A DNA stretch of 41,535 nt from Ruminococcaceae bacterium UBA6845 (lineage in GTDB: Bacteria; Bacillota; Clostridia; Oscillospirales; Acutalibacteraceae): contig DKDP01000009.1 of NCBI GenBank assembly GCA_002449395.1, forward strand, positions 1 through 41,535. The letters run 5' to 3'. Numbering within the stretch: the stretch's first letter is position 1; every line of letters starts with the position of its first letter. Shown piece by piece: positions 40,702 to 41,535 of this stretch. The notes beneath the pieces were generated by a model that did no database searches, was not told the DNA's origin, and was given only the letters and a program-made list of their open reading frames with translations. The translations under genes were made by a program, and so were the position numbers.

Positions 40702-41535
40702 TTATTCGTTGATAGCAGTAACAACGCCTGAACCAACTGTACGTCCACCCTCACGGATAGCAAAACGAAGACCCTCTTCGATAGCGATCGGAGTGATGAG
40801 CTCAACGTCCATTGTAACGTTATCGCCGGGCATACACATCTCTGTTCCCTCAGGAAGAGTGATAACGCCTGTAACGTCTGTTGTTCTGAAATAGAACTGA
40901 GGACGATAGTTGTTGAAGAACGGTGTATGACGGCCACCCTCGTCCTTAGTCAGAACGTAAACCTGACCTGAGAACTTTGTGTGAGGATGGATTGTGCCGG
41001 GCTTAGAAAGAACCTGGCCACGCTCGATGTCTGTTCTCTGGATACCACGAAGAAGAGCACCGATGTTGTCGCCTGCCTCAGCATAGTCGAGGAGCTTACG
41101 GAACATTTCGATACCTGTAACAACAGTCTTCTTCTTCTCGTCGGAAAGACCAACGATCTCAACTTCGTCAGACATCTTGAGCTGTCCACGCTCAACTCTA
41201 CCTGTAGCAACTGTACCACGGCCTGTGATTGTGAATACGTCCTCAACAGGCATAAGGAACGGAAGGTCAGCCTTACGGTCAGGAGTCGGGATGTAGCTGT
41301 CAACAGCATCCATGAGCTCCCAGATGCAAGCAAGCTCAGGAGCGTTTACGTCGTCTCCGTCATACTCAAGAGCCTTAAGAGCAGAACCCTTGATGATCGG
41401 TGTGTCGTCGCCCGGGAAATCGTACTCGTTAAGAGTCTCACGGATCTCCATCTCAACAAGCTCGATAAGCTCAGGATCGTCAACCTGGTCGATCTTGTTC
41501 ATGAAAACGATGATGTAGGGAACGCCAACCTGACG
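40702..41535 (-). CDS. tuf: Elongation factor Tu, N-terminus beyond the window
   Basis: The frame is open to the right edge; about 277 residues are seen, from RQVGVPYIIVFMNKIDQVDD onward, so roughly the first 120 residues (including the P-loop) are missing. NKID is the guanine-specificity motif; GSALKALE, then domains 2 and 3 (VFTITGRGTVATGRVERG, HTKFSGQVYVLTKDEGGRH, FRTTDVTG, VGSGVVTAINE) are complete. It delivers aminoacyl-tRNA to the ribosome. The terminator 20 bases downstream shows it is the last gene of its operon. Confidence 0.98.
   Translation of the reverse strand, partial: RQVGVPYIIVFMNKIDQVDDPELIELVEMEIRETLNEYDFPGDDTPIIKGSALKALEYDGDDVNAPELACIWELMDAVDSYIPTPDRKADLPFLMPVEDVFTITGRGTVATGRVERGQLKMSDEVEIVGLSDEKKKTVVTGIEMFRKLLDYAEAGDNIGALLRGIQRTDIERGQVLSKPGTIHPHTKFSGQVYVLTKDEGGRHTPFFNNYRPQFYFRTTDVTGVITLPEGTEMCMPGDNVTMDVELITPIAIEEGLRFAIREGGRTVGSGVVTAINE

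Overview
The window looks like a chromosome segment of a low-to-moderate GC, Gram-positive gut anaerobe of the class Clostridia (Ruminococcaceae/Oscillospiraceae-like). Supporting evidence is strong AAGGAGG ribosome-binding sites, sigma-A promoters, a yaaL-bofA sporulation pair, a dockerin-bearing giant surface protein, DUF1292 next to a 6S-like RNA, and tuf at the right edge. Species cannot be named from sequence alone.

Bases 1-4,700 are visibly more GC-rich and all on the minus strand: a thioester/Cna_B adhesin (cut by the window edge), a lipoprotein, ParB, ParA and a small DNA-binding-like protein. This resembles one end of an integrative conjugative element; no integrase or attachment site is visible. 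A promoter-terminator pair just beyond it (4,714-4,822) could make a small RNA. From 4,821 the host-like chromosome begins: hypB-hypA plus a large Fe-S flavoprotein (minus), two small membrane proteins, a DUF2812 protein, CCA-adding enzyme, an ArsC/Spx-like protein, a secreted protein with a helix-turn-helix-like domain, a dispersed-repeat-like hairpin, an RluA-type pseudouridine synthase, and an acyltransferase paired with an acyl carrier protein.

A 2,636-residue secreted protein of alternating Ig-like and helical modules, ending in a dockerin-like domain and a hydrophobic tail, fills 15.4-23.3 kb. It is followed by a PepSY protein with a similar tail, an OmpR-type two-component system, bofA-yaaL, a BaiN/YhiN-like flavoprotein with a GHL10 lipoprotein, and a membrane protein overlapping it tail to tail.

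The most unusual locus is 31,273-32,276. A near-consensus extended -10 promoter drives a region of about 970 bases with no normal gene. It holds a 5' hairpin, a 17-codon ORF with a strong ribosome-binding site, a folded multi-hairpin domain, and 14 copies of a short GA-rich motif (core GTGAGT) in a two-flavour alternation with about 102-base period. Many copies resemble the complement of the 16S rRNA 3' end, and seven are followed by a start codon, two codons and TAA. I know of no named RNA family matching this; it is the best candidate for an undescribed system here. The minus-strand neighbour is DUF1292 followed by a 6S RNA candidate.

The right part carries a secreted lipase-like hydrolase, a YcxB-like membrane protein with pyrimidine-nucleoside phosphorylase, a D-2-hydroxyacid dehydrogenase, a tiny basic membrane protein, an amidohydrolase, an IolB-like isomerase, an AraC-type regulator and the 3' part of tuf.
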